In this document: positions 4,926 to 6,423 of the stretch, one piece after another
Layout of the letters: every line of letters begins with the position of its first letter
Numbering within the stretch: the first letter of the stretch is position 1
Assembly: GCA_045637525.1 (NCBI GenBank)
Contig: JAZTZP010000129.1
Coordinates: 1-6,423 of the forward strand
Direction: 5' to 3'
Origin: JAZTZP01 sp045637525
GTDB lineage: Bacteria; Bacillota; Clostridia; UBA1381
DNA length: 6,423 nt
Program-made: the position numbers and the translations under genes
Notes under the pieces: generated by a model
Seen by the model: the letters and a program-made list of their open reading frames with translations, nothing else
Databases searched by the model: none
What the model was told of the DNA's origin: nothing

Positions 4926-6169
4926 TAATTATTACCTCCTGCGCTTATTCCGGCAAGATAACCTGTTGAATAAGCAATCTGCAAATTATATCCGCCCGTA
5001 TATGCGTCTATATCTATTACTTCGCCGGCAAAATACAAACCCGGCACGAGCTTCGACTCCATTGTAGACGGATTTATTTCAGATACCTTCACTCCGCCGG
5101 AAGTTATAATAGCTTCCTCTATCGGACGAAAGCCTTTTACGCTCAGCGTCAGATTTTTTATAGTATCCGCGAGCATAACACGCTCCTCACGGGTAATGCA
5201 ATTAACCGCTTTATGAGGATCTATACCCGATATATTTATTATAACAGGAATTAGCGTTTTTGGCAACAGTTCGTCCAAACTATTTATCAGGTGTTTGTTA
5301 CGAAATTTTTCGAAGTCACGCAGTATTCTTTTGTCTAAAATATCCAAATCAAGCGCCGGTTTTAAATCTATCACTATTTTATAGTCATTTTTCTGCGGAT
5401 TTTTCATATGTGCAGACAAAGAGAGTATCACAGGACCGCTTACTCCGAAATGAGTAAAAAGCATTTCACCGAAATCCTCATAAATCTTTTTTCCGTTTTT
5501 TCCGTATGCGCTCACACCTACATTTTTAAGAGAAAGTCCCATAAGCTCCGAAACCCACTTTTCCTTTGTTTCTATCGGAATAAGTGACGGCGTGGGTGAG
5601 ATTATCGTATGCCCGGCACTCTCAGCCATTATGTAGCCACTGCCGTCCGAACCGGTCCGGGGATAAGATTTTCCGCCGGTGCAGATTATAACGCTGTCCG
5701 CCTTAATAACCCTGTCCGTCATACGTATGCCCGTAACTTTCCCGTCCGAAATCACAAGACCTTTCGCCTCGCCCTTTATAAGCTTTGTACCACCGGACAA
5801 CGCATAACGCCGCAGTGCATCAGCCACATCATGAGCGTTGTCAGATACCGGGAAAACACGTCCGCCACGTTCAACCTTCGTTTTCACACCAAAACTCTCA
5901 ATAAGCTTTATAATGTCGTCATTTGTAAAAGTGTATAGTGCACTGTATAAAAACTTTGAATTAACAGGTATCTGAGAAAAAAAGTCCGATATATCGGCAG
6001 AATTAGTAATATTGCATCTCCCTTTTCCCGTTATCCTGAGCTTTTTGCCGAGCATATTATTCTTTTCTATAAGATAAACCACGCCCCCGGCAGCAGCCGC
6101 CGCCCCGGCAGCAACCATCCCCGCCGGCCCGCCACCGATTACAGCTATCGTTTTTTTGCTATCAGACAT
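4925..6169 (-). CDS. HI0933/YhiN-family NAD(P)/FAD-dependent oxidoreductase
   Basis: This flavoprotein of 414 residues is full length for the HI0933 (YhiN, BaiN-like) family. The N-terminal Rossmann fold has GGGPAG (12-17) for the FAD diphosphate and E35 (LIEKN) for the adenosine ribose. The family hallmark GKKLRITGKGRCNITN (41-56) follows, then GGRVFP (102-107), CTGGKSYPRTGSDGSGY (163-179), GEMLFTHFGVSGP (234-246) and the C-terminal FAD motif GLYFAGEVIDIDAYTGGYN (377-395). Residues about 190-350 form the inserted second domain of the family. The substrate is not known for most members; the Clostridium scindens relative BaiN has been linked to bile-acid dehydroxylation, but that cannot be assumed here. 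AAAGGAG (6180-6186) lies ten bases before the ATG. It is the first gene of the cluster, overlaps hutP by one base, and has a hairpin-rich upstream region. Confidence 0.93.
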   Translation of the reverse strand: MSDSKKTIAVIGGGPAGMVAAGAAAAAGGVVYLIEKNNMLGKKLRITGKGRCNITNSADISDFFSQIPVNSKFLYSALYTFTNDDIIKLIESFGVKTKVERGGRVFPVSDNAHDVADALRRYALSGGTKLIKGEAKGLVISDGKVTGIRMTDRVIKADSVIICTGGKSYPRTGSDGSGYIMAESAGHTIISPTPSLIPIETKEKWVSELMGLSLKNVGVSAYGKNGKKIYEDFGEMLFTHFGVSGPVILSLSAHMKNPQKNDYKIVIDLKPALDLDILDKRILRDFEKFRNKHLINSLDELLPKTLIPVIINISGIDPHKAVNCITREERVMLADTIKNLTLSVKGFRPIEEAIITSGGVKVSEINPSTMESKLVPGLYFAGEVIDIDAYTGGYNLQIAYSTGYLAGISAGGNN

Positions 6170-6192
6170 AGATTTTTCACTCCTTTCGATAA

Positions 6193-6222
6193 ATTATAGT
6201 TTATCTTACGATAAACTATAAT
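6193..6222. repeat. 13-bp perfect hairpin before the flavoprotein gene
   Basis: The arm attatagtttatc (6193-6205) pairs perfectly with gataaactataat (6210-6222) around loop ttac. The left arm belongs to the exact inverted copy (6189-6205) of the 17-base repeat at 224-240. It sits seven bases upstream of the Shine-Dalgarno of the flavoprotein gene in the sense of transcription, so if transcribed it would fold in the 5' leader. No U tract follows. Confidence 0.75.
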
Positions 6223-6223
6223 A

Positions 6224-6423
6224 GCGATATGTCAGCCTGTGGCTGACGCGATATTTGCCTGTCGGCAAGCGATATGTTGACTAAAGTCAACGCGATATGT
6301 TCGCCAAAGGCGAACGTTAAGGTACAAAAGCTTTGCTTTTGTTTGATTAAATATTGAAAAAATGCTTTGCATTTTTTCTTCCATAACGTTTGCGAAGCAA
6401 ACATATCGCGCCGACAGGCATAT
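6224..6423. repeat. Nested palindrome array with gcgatat spacers
   Basis: The spacer gcgatat occurs at 6224, 6248, 6269 and 6292, and inverted (atatcgc) at 6403. Between the spacers are perfect hairpins: gtcagcc/ggctgac (6231-6247), ttgcc/ggcaa (6255-6268), gttgac/gtcaac (6276-6291), gttcgcc/ggcgaac (6299-6315), acaaaagc/gcttttgt (6324-6342), gaaaaaatgc/gcattttttc (6356-6378) and gtttgc/gcaaac (6388-6402), with loops of three or four bases. A second spacer pair, aacgttaagg (6313-6322) and ccataacgtt (6381-6390), is an inverted repeat with one mismatch. The whole is a large palindrome made of small ones, centred near 6350 and cut by the window edge. No credible gene lies in it. Confidence 0.85.

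Noticed and set aside
6193..6198. TATAAT on the minus strand before the flavoprotein gene
   Set aside because: No acceptable -35 lies 16-18 bases upstream, and the box is part of a perfect hairpin and repeat; the start would fall on the ribosome binding site.
6216..6404. Minus-strand reading frame of 62 codons inside the hairpin array
   Set aside because: Its codons simply read through the palindromic repeats, there is no ribosome binding site, and the protein has no plausible character.
6224..6423. CRISPR array
   Set aside because: The repeated spacer is only seven bases and the intervening units are self-complementary hairpins at 21-24-base spacing, unlike CRISPR repeats and spacers; no cas genes are present.

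Overview
The window looks like a housekeeping stretch of an AT-rich Gram-positive anaerobe of the class Clostridia (Bacillota). The evidence is the fusion of IspH to a four-domain ribosomal protein S1, a HutP-family gene between a HI0933-type flavoprotein and cytidylate kinase, strong AGGAGG-type ribosome binding sites, and a consensus sigma-A promoter. The species cannot be named from the sequence alone.

Layout. Positions 1-523 hold no protein gene. They contain a GC-rich palindromic patch (about 1-140), an AT-rich stretch with one hairpin plus a repeat (206-240), a near-perfect extended -10 promoter (298-326), and a highly structured leader RNA (333-498) that ends in an intrinsic terminator. 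Behind the leader is a 104-residue orphan gene on the + strand (524-838). It converges on the minus-strand cluster across a shared bidirectional terminator (874-912).

The minus-strand cluster reads, in transcription order: HI0933-family flavoprotein (6169-4925), HutP-family protein (4925-4515), cytidylate kinase cmk (4460-3786), acyltransferase plsC (3786-3214), and the IspH-S1 fusion (3044-924). Flavoprotein/hutP and cmk/plsC each overlap by one base, which suggests translational coupling. The cluster joins nucleotide supply (CMP/dCMP phosphorylation), phospholipid synthesis (1-acyl-glycerol-3-phosphate acylation; CTP is also needed for CDP-diacylglycerol), isoprenoid synthesis (last MEP-pathway step) and translation (S1). 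The flavoprotein and the HutP-like protein have no assigned role here.

Two kinds of structure are not explained by the genes. First, the leader at 333-498 has three nested helices, a possible pseudoknot to its 3' tail, and mutually exclusive antiterminator and terminator helices. This is riboswitch-like architecture in front of an unknown small protein, and I do not recognise it as a known class. Second, three intergenic regions (206-240, 3067-3211, 6193-6423) contain short perfect hairpins separated by recurring spacers. At the right edge these build a palindrome of palindromes (spacer gcgatat and its inverse atatcgc), in which stem sequences differ but always remain self-complementary.
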